The translations under genes were made by a program, and so were the position numbers. Of a DNA stretch of 5,733 bases, positions 1 to 5,733 are shown piece by piece; the first letter of the stretch is position 1; the number at the start of each line of letters is the position of its first letter. Under the pieces are notes generated by a model that did no database searches, had not been told where the DNA came from, and saw only the letters and a list, made by a program, of their open reading frames with translations. Source of the DNA: Acidobacteriaceae bacterium. Its GTDB lineage: Bacteria > Acidobacteriota > Terriglobia > Terriglobales > SbA1. Location of the stretch: contig PLEA01000536.1 in assembly GCA_003136335.1 (NCBI GenBank), forward strand, positions 476 to 6,208, written 5' to 3'.

Positions 1-166
1 GATCACCGACGCCATGGCGTTGGTCGGCCAACACGGCGTCTATTGCCAGAGCCAGCGCTGGCCCGGCAAGCCCGTCATGGATATTCAAATCATCATGAAG
101 AGCCTGACCGATGCGAAAGAGCTAATCCAGAGCGTGATGGAAGAGTTGAAAGACAAGCGCTCCTGA
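1..166 (+). CDS. C-terminal fragment of an unrecognised protein (5' end outside window)
   Basis: An open frame enters from the left edge (first whole codon at base 2) and stops at TGA 164-166, giving 54 visible residues. Third codon positions are mostly G or C, as in the confirmed genes here, which supports real coding. The visible protein has a middle segment HGVYCQSQRWPGKPVMDIQ and then a charged, probably helical tail ending EELKDKRS. I do not recognise the family and assign no function. An ATG at 14-16 lies in frame but has no Shine-Dalgarno sequence before it, so a start upstream of the window is more likely. The DinB-like gene starts 59 bp downstream on the same strand, so co-transcription is possible. 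A run of six T follows the stop (167-172), but I see no stable hairpin before it. Confidence 0.6.
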   Translation, partial: ITDAMALVGQHGVYCQSQRWPGKPVMDIQIIMKSLTDAKELIQSVMEELKDKRS

Positions 167-213
167 TTTTTTGTATCCTTGGTCAGCAGGTCGCGTCTCT
201 AGATCCATCTCCC

Positions 214-219
214 AGGAGG
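214..219 (+). promoter_or_regulatory. Shine-Dalgarno site AGGAGG that decides the DinB-like start
   Basis: A perfect AGGAGG directly touches the in-frame ATG at 220-222, which leaves no spacer for ribosome binding. The in-frame GTG at 226-228 is 6 bp away, an optimal spacing. The GTG is therefore the better start, removing two residues (Met-Leu) from the N-terminus. Confidence 0.65.
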
Positions 220-225
220 ATGCTT

Positions 226-657
226 GTGCAAGCAAAAAAGGCTGCGGTAATTCTCGCCCTCGTAATGCTGTCGATGGCTCTGACTTCAGCCATGGCACAG
301 ACCGCACTGCAAAGTGCGCAAACCACACTCACTTCCGAAGAGCGCGCATCAGCGCTGCAACAGTTTCAAACCACGCGCGACAATGTTCTCAAGTCCATTT
401 CGGGGCTCTCGCAAAAGCAGTGGACGTTCAAACCTGCCCCGGACCGCTGGTTGGTGGCTGAGGTAGCGGAACACATCGCGGTCTCGGAATCGACCATTTA
501 CGGATTGGTGCAGAAAATGATGCAGTCCCCTGCGACGCCAGAAAAACGCGAACAGGTGGATGGCTACCAGTGGTTGCTGCTGATCTCGGCGCACAGCGCC
601 CGCCACACCGCACAGATCGAAGAAGTGAAAGCGGACCCCAACTTCCCAAAAGAGTAG
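226..657 (+). CDS. Exported DinB-superfamily (YfiT/DinB-like) protein, internally shortened
   Basis: The protein has 143 residues. Residues 1-24 form a signal peptide: Lys4-Lys5, a hydrophobic core, and an Ala-Met-Ala cleavage site before Gln25. The rest matches the DinB four-helix metal-binding fold. It has the helix-1 region around 36-65, the WxFKPxPDRW motif at 66-75, AEHIA with His83 at 81-85, and AHSARHT with His123 and His127 at 122-128, followed by the EEVKADPNFPK tail. The three histidines are the usual metal ligands. From memory, relatives have about 50-60 more residues between the His83 helix and the YQWLLL helix; here residues 100-113 join the two directly, in frame. The GTG start at 226 is preferred because AGGAGG (214-219) lies 6 bp before it, whereas ATG at 220 abuts that site with no spacer. 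The enzymatic role of secreted DinB proteins is unknown; thiol-dependent transferase activity is known only for some relatives. Whether this shortened form folds is uncertain. Confidence 0.8.
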   Translation: MQAKKAAVILALVMLSMALTSAMAQTALQSAQTTLTSEERASALQQFQTTRDNVLKSISGLSQKQWTFKPAPDRWLVAEVAEHIAVSESTIYGLVQKMMQSPATPEKREQVDGYQWLLLISAHSARHTAQIEEVKADPNFPKE

Positions 658-752
658 ATGGAAGAGCTAATCACACAGGGCACTGGGATCCACGAAGATC
701 CTGATCAGAAGAGGCTCCGTTAGCACTACCTCAATGTCCTGTTCTCTGCTGT
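658..752. other. Convergent intergenic gap without a clear gene or terminator
   Basis: This gap lies between the stops of the DinB-like gene and the alpha-galactosidase gene. A 5-bp inverted repeat GGATC/GATCC (686-690 and 697-701) and the palindrome CTGATCAG (701-708) sit mid-gap. Neither is followed by a T tract, so no intrinsic terminator is called. An ATG directly after the DinB stop opens only 21 codons and has no ribosome binding site. Confidence 0.4.
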
Positions 753-1967
753 TTAAGGTTTCACCGTGATCATCACCACACCGTGCGACGCCACCGTCGC
801 TGAGAATTTGCCCGTGAACTTTCCCAGGTCCTTGTGTTGCCACAAGTCGCGTACCGAAGCGCTGATGGCATTGGGATAACCGAGATCCTCCCAGTTCGCG
901 GAAACTTGCCGGTCGGCTCCACTGCGATTGAGCAGCGCCACGGCGCGGCTACCGTCCTTTAGCTGCTTCGCCCAAACTTCCAGGTCGCCGTTCTTCCCGA
1001 CTCGTTCGCCTTGGCGTCCCAGCGAATCCTGATCCACGGCAATCACTTCCTTATTCGTGAGAATGTCGTGAATTTCCGGCCGCATGTTGCGCAGGTCATT
1101 CCCCGCGATCAGCGGCGCCGCCAGGATCGCCCACAAACTGAAATGAGAGCGATACTCCACATCCGTCATTCCCCCGTTGCCCACTTCGAGCATGTCCGGA
1201 TCGTTCCAGTGCCCCGGGCCGGCGTACGACTGCAGTCCCGCTTCCTGATCTAGAATCGCCAGCACACCATTGGAACAGCAACTGCCGTCCTTCCATTTCT
1301 CCTGGCCTCCCCACTTGTCGCTGATGTCGCCCGTGCTCCGCCACAGGTTTCCGCCGACTTCTTTGCCCCACAGCCAGGGCTTGGCCGTGCCCCACTCGCA
1401 AATGCTGAGCACAATCGGACGCCCGGAAGCGTCGAGTGCCCCGCGGATGTTGGCGTACGATGCCTTCGCATCCTGCGTGGTCGTGTTGCACCAGTCATAC
1501 TTTAAATAGTCAACTCCCCACGCCGCGTATTGGATGGCATCCTGATACTCATGCCCCAGGCCTCCGGGTCGCCCTGCGCAGGTCTTCGATCCCGCGTCGG
1601 AGTAGACGCCGAATTTCAGTCCGAGCGAATGAATGTAATCGCCCACCGGTTTCATGCCATGCGGAAAGTGCTGCGGGTCAACGACGATGTTGCCGCTCGT
1701 GTCGCGGCTGACCTGCCAGCAGTCGTCAATGTTCACGTACACATACCCAGCATCTTTCATGCCCGACTTCACCACGGCGTCGGCCATGCCCTTAATCAGA
1801 TCCTCGCTGACATTGCAAGCAAACTTGTTCCACGAGTTCCAGCCCATCGGGGGTGTCAGCGCCAGATTCGCGGATGGAGAAGTGCTCTCTTGCGCGACAA
1901 GACTGGCGACGAGAAGCAGCACGCAGAGGAACAAGAACATGGTAGAGACCACGCGGCTCGTTTTCAT
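753..1967 (-). CDS. Secreted GH27 alpha-galactosidase (melibiase)
   Basis: This 404-residue protein should hydrolyse terminal alpha-1,6-linked galactose from oligosaccharides such as melibiose or raffinose, or from galactomannan side chains. A signal peptide spans about 1-25 (Lys2, Arg5, long hydrophobic core, cut near LVA/QE). The (beta/alpha)8 barrel starts at TPPMGWNSWNKF (38-49). It continues through NIDDCW (79-84, substrate-binding aspartates), YLKYDWC (154-160, nucleophile Asp158), ICEWG (189-193, sugar recognition loop), WRSTGDI (209-215, acid/base Asp214) and GHWNDPDMLEVGNG (252-265). A C-terminal beta-sandwich runs from about 318. Cys51/Cys83 and Cys130/Cys160 fit the conserved disulfides. 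The length is normal for the family and no catalytic residue is missing. The start has AAAAGG (1973-1978 on the + strand) 5 bp upstream. GH27 also includes beta-L-arabinopyranosidases and alpha-N-acetylgalactosaminidases; the CEWG loop favours alpha-galactosidase. The gene is divergent from the propeller protein gene across 210 bp. Confidence 0.95.
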   Translation of the reverse strand: MKTSRVVSTMFLFLCVLLLVASLVAQESTSPSANLALTPPMGWNSWNKFACNVSEDLIKGMADAVVKSGMKDAGYVYVNIDDCWQVSRDTSGNIVVDPQHFPHGMKPVGDYIHSLGLKFGVYSDAGSKTCAGRPGGLGHEYQDAIQYAAWGVDYLKYDWCNTTTQDAKASYANIRGALDASGRPIVLSICEWGTAKPWLWGKEVGGNLWRSTGDISDKWGGQEKWKDGSCCSNGVLAILDQEAGLQSYAGPGHWNDPDMLEVGNGGMTDVEYRSHFSLWAILAAPLIAGNDLRNMRPEIHDILTNKEVIAVDQDSLGRQGERVGKNGDLEVWAKQLKDGSRAVALLNRSGADRQVSANWEDLGYPNAISASVRDLWQHKDLGKFTGKFSATVASHGVVMITVKP

Positions 1968-2177
1968 GCAGACCTTTTACCAGAAGCGCCTGCAGATTGG
2001 TATCGAAAGATGGGGGTCATCCTGACGGGAGCCGTTTTTCAGGCGGACGGAGGGATCGGGCGCGTAGACGGACGCGTCCAAACGGACCCCAAAAATCAAA
2101 CGTCGGACACGCCTCTTGCGCCGGTCCATTTACAATGCCGGTGAATCACCTCGGGTTGTACCCGACGGAGGATCTAC
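1968..2177. promoter_or_regulatory. Divergent promoter/operator region with small palindromes
   Basis: This 210-bp region must carry the promoters of both the alpha-galactosidase (leftward) and the propeller protein (rightward). It contains the perfect 10-bp palindrome GGACGCGTCC at 2070-2079, the inverted repeat CCTGA/TCAGG at 2021-2025 and 2039-2043, and a compact hairpin at 2151-2165. A TACAAT at 2131-2136 is a plausible -10 for the rightward gene, but no good -35 stands at the right distance. No convincing sigma-70 promoter was found for the leftward gene. That any of these palindromes is an operator is inference. Confidence 0.4.
2151..2165 (+). promoter_or_regulatory. Hairpin immediately upstream of the propeller gene ribosome binding site
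   Basis: TCGGGT (2151-2156) and ACCCGA (2160-2165) form a perfect 6-bp stem with a 3-nt TGT loop. The stem ends one base before the GGAGG Shine-Dalgarno site (2167-2171), which is 6 bp from the ATG at 2178. It could be an operator in DNA or a leader-RNA structure that affects ribosome access. Only the symmetry and position are visible; the function is inferred. Confidence 0.35.
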
Positions 2178-3740
2178 ATGCGCAGTCTTCGCACTTTCAG
2201 TTTTCGTAATCTGACGATGGTCGCGCTCATCAGTTGTATTTCCGCCATGATCGGCAATCCCGCCTGGGCGCAAAGTGCCACAGCGCCAGTTGGGATCTTC
2301 GAAGGTCACAGCGACGTGGGCACAGTCTTGCACGCAGGCTCCGTCGACTACGACGCTTCCAAGCAAACCTATACGATCAGTGGCAGCGGCGAAAACATGT
2401 GGTTCGCGGCGGATGCTTTGCAGTTCGCTTGGAAAAAGATTTCAGGCGACGTGACCTTGACGGCCGACATTTCTTTCCTGACGACAACTGGAAACGAGCA
2501 CAAGAAAGCGGCCCTGATGCTGCGGCAAAGTCTGGATGCCGATTCGGTTTATGCGGACGTGGCCTTGCACGCAAGCGGCCTGACCTCACTGCAATTTCGC
2601 GACGAGAAGGGCGCAATCACGCGCGAGATTCAATCGAACAGCTCAGCCCCCAAGCGCCTGCGCATCGCCAAGCGCGGCGATTATGTCTACATGTCCCTGG
2701 CAGCGGACGGCGAACCCAAAATAGCTGGCGGCTGGCTGCGCATTCCCCTGCAGGGAAGTTTCTATGTCGGCCTCGGCGTGTGTTCCCACGACAAGGATGT
2801 GATGGAAAAAGCAGTCTTCTCCAACGTCGAGTTAACGCAACCTTTTCCCGCCGCGGGCGGCCAGACGACTCTCTACAGCACGCTCGAAACCATCGCGATC
2901 GCTTCCGCCGACCGCCGCGTCGTCTATCTCGCCCCAGGACGCTTCGAGGCGCCGAACTGGATGCATGACGGCAGCGCGTTTCTCTTCAATCGCGACGGCC
3001 ACATCGAGCGCCTGACCGTTGGCAGCGATAAGCCCGCGACGATCGACACTGGTTCCGCAACCCGCTGCAATAACGATCACGGCATTTCGCCAGACGCCAC
3101 GCAGATTGCCATCAGCGACAACTCGGAGGGCGACCACAATTCACTCGTCTATCTCGTGCCCATCGCCGGTGGCGTGCCTCGCCGCGTGACGCAGAAATCT
3201 CCGTCGTACTGGCACGGCTGGTCGCCCGACGGGAAGACACTCGCGTTTGTTGGCCAGCGCAACGGCGACTTCGATATCTATGCCATCCCTGCAGCCGGCG
3301 GCGAAGAGACGAGACTAACCACTGCCAAAGGCCTAGATGACGGCCCGGAATATTCACCGGACGGAAAATATATCTATTTCAACTCCGAGCGCACCGGCCA
3401 CATGCAGATCTGGCGCATGAAGCCCGACGGCAGCGAGCAGGAGCAAGTCTTCTCCGACGATCTCAACAACTGGTTCCCGCACATCTCTCCAGACGGCCAG
3501 TGGATGGTCTTCCTCACTTACGGAGCCGACGTAACCGGCCATCCTGAAAACAAGGACGTGATGCTGCGCCGGATGTCGCTCAGCGATTCCAAAGAGAACG
3601 ATAAGAAGATCACGGTGCTGGCTAAATTATTCGGTGGCCAGGGAACAATCAACGTCCCGTCGTGGTCGCCCGACAGCAAGCAAGTCGCATTCGTGAGCTA
3701 CCTGCTCGTGCCAGAGGAGAGCGCGGGGAACGGCAGGTAG
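2178..3740 (+). CDS. Exported two-domain protein: concanavalin-like N-terminus and TolB/PD40 beta-propeller
   Basis: The protein has 520 residues. A signal peptide spans 1-31 (Arg2, Arg5, Arg10, hydrophobic core, AWA cut before Gln32). Residues about 38-222 look like a DUF1349/laminin-G-type jelly roll: GENMWF at 71-76, VTLTADISF at 92-100, the AALMLRQS strand at 111-118, and the closing strand [12 protein letters not shown] at 194-205. Residues about 250-510 form a TolB-type propeller with six repeats, anchored at WMHDGS (261-266), SPDATQ (304-309), SPDGK (349-353 and 393-397), SPDGQ (437-441) and SPDSK (497-501). Relatives are often labelled TolB- or TolR-like, but there is no TolB N-terminal domain and no tol-pal neighbour, so a Tol role is not supported. 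GGAGG at 2167-2171 fixes the start. A binding or scaffold role in the periplasm or outside the cell is most likely; the ligand is unknown. The divergent alpha-galactosidase makes a glycan link possible but unproven. Confidence 0.85.
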   Translation: MRSLRTFSFRNLTMVALISCISAMIGNPAWAQSATAPVGIFEGHSDVGTVLHAGSVDYDASKQTYTISGSGENMWFAADALQFAWKKISGDVTLTADISFLTTTGNEHKKAALMLRQSLDADSVYADVALHASGLTSLQFRDEKGAITREIQSNSSAPKRLRIAKRGDYVYMSLAADGEPKIAGGWLRIPLQGSFYVGLGVCSHDKDVMEKAVFSNVELTQPFPAAGGQTTLYSTLETIAIASADRRVVYLAPGRFEAPNWMHDGSAFLFNRDGHIERLTVGSDKPATIDTGSATRCNNDHGISPDATQIAISDNSEGDHNSLVYLVPIAGGVPRRVTQKSPSYWHGWSPDGKTLAFVGQRNGDFDIYAIPAAGGEETRLTTAKGLDDGPEYSPDGKYIYFNSERTGHMQIWRMKPDGSEQEQVFSDDLNNWFPHISPDGQWMVFLTYGADVTGHPENKDVMLRRMSLSDSKENDKKITVLAKLFGGQGTINVPSWSPDSKQVAFVSYLLVPEESAGNGR

Positions 3741-3842
3741 ATGTCGGACCCATACAAACCTGACGCGTGACAGATAGGTCTTGTTGTTGACGAAAATATA
3801 GCGATTACACAACGGACTCTCATCTGACTGGTAAGACGAATT
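3741..3842. other. Convergent intergenic gap, no clear terminator
   Basis: This gap lies between the stops of the propeller gene and the hydrolase gene. It is more AT-rich than its flanks around 3785-3810. Only short inverted repeats occur (for example GTTGT and ACAAC arms about 20 bp apart), with no strong stem plus T tract. No gene is seen. Confidence 0.4.
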
Positions 3843-4898
3843 CTACCGCCCGACGCGTTCATCGAAAAACTTCGCCATCAGTTCCAGCGCCTCCCTGGTT
3901 TCAGGCAACTGGAAGTGATACCAGAAGGCGTGCGGCAGGGCCTCGAACACGATCAGGTGCGCGTCAACTCCTGTGCGCAGCAGCGCGCGATGAAACGTGG
4001 TCGTGTCACTCAACAGAATATCGCGTGTGCTGGTGACCAGCAGGCTGGGTGGCATGCCGTGCAGATCGGCGAACAGCGGCGACAGCACCGGATCTTTCCG
4101 ATCCGTCTTGCCGACATATTGATCGTCGGGCAGATGATTGGGATCGATCGGCTGCATTTCGCCGGGAAGACCGTTCAGCGTAAACAACTGCCGGGAGTCG
4201 CCCACGCGGCTGAAGTCGCCGAGGCCGGAAAAAATACCGAGCGCCGCGGGAAGCGGCAGACCCAACTGTTTGAGCCGGACTGCAACTTCGGCAGTCAGAA
4301 TCGCGCCCGCCGACGTTCCGAAGATTCCAATGCTGCCTGGCTTGTACGTCTTGAGCAGTTCCTTGTAGACCGCGACCACATCGTCCACTGCGGCAGGGAA
4401 GGGATTTTCCGGCGCGAGACGGTAATATACCGACACAACTTTCGTCTTGGCCAGGTTCGCGATCGGAATGCCTTCAATCAACGAGCCCGAGTCGGAATTG
4501 AATCCGCCACCGTGCAGGTTGATCAGCACGCGATTGCGATTGGCTTCGGGGATCGTGAGCGGCGCGATGATGTCCGTGCGAACTCCCGCAGTTGTCGTCT
4601 CCTCAACATTGGCGGGATAGTACTTCCGCGCTTCCCCGGAGCCAAACTTCCGCCATTCATCCGTCCGCGCGCGCCGCTCCGCCAGCGTCTGTTTTCCGCC
4701 CTTGCTCTTGGTAAGCGACGCCAGCCATTGCTGCGCCTCCGGAGTGATGGTCGCAGGCATGGGCACAACGCGTGTGATGTGAGCGGTGCCGTCCGGATCG
4801 AAGGTGGCCGTGTCCTGCTGCGGGGCTGCATTCGACTGTGCGGCCAGAGACTGGGAAAGCACGAATGCGGCAAAGAGGTGCAGCACTGGGATTTTCAT
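3843..4898 (-). CDS. Exported alpha/beta-hydrolase of the hormone-sensitive-lipase type (Abhydrolase_3 esterase)
   Basis: This 351-residue carboxylester hydrolase has its signal peptide at about 1-20 (Lys2, hydrophobic core, SLAA before Gln21). After a variable, helical cap-like N-terminal part (about 50-100), the catalytic domain shows the oxyanion motif HGGGF (129-133), YYRLAPENPFPAAVDD (158-173, a hallmark of this family), the nucleophile elbow GTSAGA with Ser196 (194-199), Asp293 in STRDILLSD (290-298) and His323 in LPHAF (321-325). The triad is complete. The usual bacterial family motif is GDSAG; here the residue before Ser is Thr. The substrate cannot be read from sequence: short acyl esters, acetylated glycans or xenobiotic esters are all possible. 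The ATG at 4898 is preferred over an in-frame TTG 12 codons upstream because that TTG is part of a probable -35 box and the signal peptide begins properly at MKIP. No Shine-Dalgarno sequence precedes the ATG. Confidence 0.9.
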   Translation of the reverse strand: MKIPVLHLFAAFVLSQSLAAQSNAAPQQDTATFDPDGTAHITRVVPMPATITPEAQQWLASLTKSKGGKQTLAERRARTDEWRKFGSGEARKYYPANVEETTTAGVRTDIIAPLTIPEANRNRVLINLHGGGFNSDSGSLIEGIPIANLAKTKVVSVYYRLAPENPFPAAVDDVVAVYKELLKTYKPGSIGIFGTSAGAILTAEVAVRLKQLGLPLPAALGIFSGLGDFSRVGDSRQLFTLNGLPGEMQPIDPNHLPDDQYVGKTDRKDPVLSPLFADLHGMPPSLLVTSTRDILLSDTTTFHRALLRTGVDAHLIVFEALPHAFWYHFQLPETREALELMAKFFDERVGR

Positions 4899-4905
4899 CG
4901 TGACA

Positions 4906-4934
4906 TTTGTATCAGAGGAGTGGACACAAGCCAA
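4906..4934 (-). promoter_or_regulatory. Probable sigma-70 promoter with extended -10 for the hydrolase gene
   Basis: Read on the - strand, TTGGCT (4929-4934) is followed by a 17-bp spacer and TACAAA (4906-4911), with TGA directly before it (4912-4914) forming a TGn extended -10. Only 7 bp separate the -10 from the ATG at 4898. Transcription would therefore begin at or within a few bases of the start codon, which fits the absence of a Shine-Dalgarno site. Confidence 0.45.
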
Positions 4935-4939
4935 AAACT

Positions 4940-5008
4940 AACCACAGAGGACACAGGGAGCACAGAGGACTCTAAGTCGCTCTGTGAAACTCTGTGTTAT
5001 CTGTGGTT
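4940..5008. repeat. Imperfect 69-bp inverted repeat built from CACAGAGGA units
   Basis: The ends are perfect inverted copies, AACCACAG (4940-4947) and CTGTGGTT (5001-5008). The left arm holds three consecutive 9-bp units: CACAGAGGA (4943-4951), CACAGGGAG (4952-4960) and CACAGAGGA (4961-4969). The right arm holds the complementary series CTCTGTG, CTCTGTG and CTGTGG with slightly different spacing (4980-4986, 4990-4996, 5001-5006). The arms of 28 and 29 bases pair with a few mismatches around a 12-nt loop (4968-4979). From general knowledge, similar AACCACAGAG...CTCTGTGGTT elements occur between genes in many environmental bacteria, including Acidobacteriota. It lies just past the acyl-CoA dehydrogenase stop and just before the hydrolase promoter, so it could end or protect the upstream transcript. 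It has no T tract typical of an intrinsic terminator. Confidence 0.85.
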
Positions 5009-5028
5009 CAGATTTACGTAGTTCAGTT

Positions 5029-5733
5029 TTACGCCAGCGTGTACTTCCCCCGCTCGATCATCTTCTGCGCGATCTGCTGCCGCAGTTCGATGGTGTTGAA
5101 CGGTTCGTACTTCGCTAGCCGCCGCAGAATCGCCAGCTGCGTTCGCATTATATCGCCGTCGGCCACCGCGGCAATCACCTTCCGGGCCGCGGACTCGACT
5201 TTCTCCATTGCCTGCGACAGATAGACTCGCGTCATGGCAATCGGCAAAGCCGCGCCCCCCTCGCCTTTCGTCTGAACGATTTTCTGCGCCCGCAGCACAG
5301 CTGATTCCATGGCGTAAGTCTCAATGGTCATGTCGGCGATCGCGCCCATGATCTCCTGCTGATCCTGAATCGCCTGCATGTATTTCTGCGTGGCCACGCC
5401 CGCCGCAAACAGTCCCAGCTTTTTGGCCTGCGCCACCAATCTGCGTTCTTCCGGCAGAGCGCCTTCCAATTCTTCGGCCATCGATGGACCCGAGAGAACT
5501 TCATCCATCAGCTTCTTGATCGCTGGCATCAACGGCAACTGTCCCGTCATCGCCCGCTTCAACAGAAAGCCCGTGATGATCAGCCGGTTAATCTCGTTCG
5601 TGCCTTCGAAGATGCGATTGATGCGGGCATCGCGATATGCGCGCTCGGCGGGATACTCCTCGACGAATCCATACCCCGCGTAAATTTGCACCGTCTCGTC
5701 GACGACGTAGTCGATCATCTCCGAGCCCCACAC
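5029..5733 (-). CDS. Acyl-CoA dehydrogenase, C-terminal part (N-terminus outside window)
   Basis: The visible 235 codons (the last is TAA at 5029-5031) are the C-terminal portion of an FAD-dependent acyl-CoA dehydrogenase. This enzyme introduces the trans-2 double bond in the first step of cytoplasmic fatty-acid beta-oxidation and passes electrons to ETF. Counting from the window edge, QIYAGYGFVEEYPAERAYRD (16-35) and RINRIFEGTNEINR (37-50) match the conserved C-terminal helical domain. Glu43 in FEGT is the expected catalytic base that removes the alpha proton. About 185 further residues follow that motif, a helical extension typical of very-long-chain or ACAD9-like enzymes and their bacterial relatives that work beside FadJ/FadI-type proteins. 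The GTG at the window edge is almost certainly an internal valine, because the FAD- and substrate-binding N-terminal domains must lie upstream. The protein ends in GKYTLA. Chain-length specificity cannot be read from this fragment. Confidence 0.93.
   Translation of the reverse strand: MWGSEMIDYVVDETVQIYAGYGFVEEYPAERAYRDARINRIFEGTNEINRLIITGFLLKRAMTGQLPLMPAIKKLMDEVLSGPSMAEELEGALPEERRLVAQAKKLGLFAAGVATQKYMQAIQDQQEIMGAIADMTIETYAMESAVLRAQKIVQTKGEGGAALPIAMTRVYLSQAMEKVESAARKVIAAVADGDIMRTQLAILRRLAKYEPFNTIELRQQIAQKMIERGKYTLA

Noticed and set aside
43..225. N-terminal extension of the DinB-like protein from a TTG at 43
   Set aside because: It overlaps the upstream gene fragment in another frame, would bury the signal peptide inside the protein, and the strong AGGAGG site points to the GTG at 226.
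686..708. GGATC/GATCC hairpin and CTGATCAG palindrome as a bidirectional terminator
   Set aside because: The stems are short and have no T tract on either side.
2025..2039. Terminator-like ACGG-GAG-CCGT followed by T residues
   Set aside because: The stem has only 4 bp and it lies between divergent genes where no rightward transcript should end.
1530..2144. A 204-codon open frame on the + strand
   Set aside because: It is antisense to the alpha-galactosidase and its promoter region, with composition typical of a reverse-strand shadow and no ribosome binding site or domain.
2178..3740. Calling the propeller protein TolB of the Tol-Pal system
   Set aside because: Only the propeller repeats match. 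The TolB N-terminal domain is replaced by a jelly-roll-like domain and no tol or pal gene is adjacent.
4899..4934. TTG start giving 12 extra residues on the hydrolase
   Set aside because: The extension covers the probable promoter and places extra polar residues before a proper signal peptide that begins at the ATG.
4940..5008. Reading the tandem CACAGAGGA units as a CRISPR array
   Set aside because: The units are 9 bp, directly adjacent without spacers, and inverted in the second half.
3915..5021. A 368-codon open frame on the + strand
   Set aside because: It lies entirely antisense to the hydrolase gene, has no recognisable domain, is rich in Arg and Gln as expected from reading a GC-rich gene backwards, and runs through the inverted repeat. 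The hydrolase on the other strand has a complete family signature.

Overview
The window looks like an ordinary chromosomal stretch from an Acidobacteriota-type bacterium (Koribacter/Solibacter-like). This is inferred from gene style: a secreted DinB-like protein ending in the AHSxRHTxQxEEVKADPNFPK tail, a signal-peptide TolB-type propeller protein with an N-terminal jelly-roll-like domain, a GH27 alpha-galactosidase, and an intergenic CACAGAG inverted repeat. Base composition is moderately GC-rich, with a strong preference for G or C at third codon positions in the real genes. No tRNA, rRNA, CRISPR array, integrase or transposase was seen.

Layout. On the + strand, bases 2-166 hold the C-terminal end of an unrecognised gene cut by the window edge. 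It is followed after 59 bp by a short exported DinB-superfamily protein (226-657) that appears to lack the middle of the domain. Converging on it from the - strand is a full-length exported GH27 alpha-galactosidase (753-1967). A 210-bp divergent intergenic region (1968-2177), carrying several small palindromes, separates it from an exported two-domain protein on the + strand (2178-3740), with a concanavalin-like N-terminus and a TolB/PD40 beta-propeller C-terminus. Converging on that gene is an exported alpha/beta-hydrolase of the hormone-sensitive-lipase type (3843-4898, - strand). Its start lies 7 bp from a good extended -10 promoter and has no Shine-Dalgarno sequence. Immediately upstream is a 69-bp imperfect inverted repeat built from 9-bp CACAGAGGA units (4940-5008). 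The right edge holds the C-terminal part of a long acyl-CoA dehydrogenase (5029 to the window end, - strand).

How the genes relate. Four of the five substantially visible genes encode proteins with clear signal peptides, so the central region makes envelope or secreted proteins. The alpha-galactosidase would release terminal alpha-galactose from plant or microbial glycans, and the hydrolase could remove ester groups. The divergent propeller protein might bind a polymer or a partner protein, but nothing in the sequence proves a shared pathway. The acyl-CoA dehydrogenase belongs to cytoplasmic fatty-acid beta-oxidation and is separated from the hydrolase by the repeat and a promoter, so the two are probably separate transcription units. 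I found no convincing undescribed system. The items most worth a second look are the CACAGAG inverted repeat, the near-leaderless promoter beside it, and the internally shortened DinB protein.
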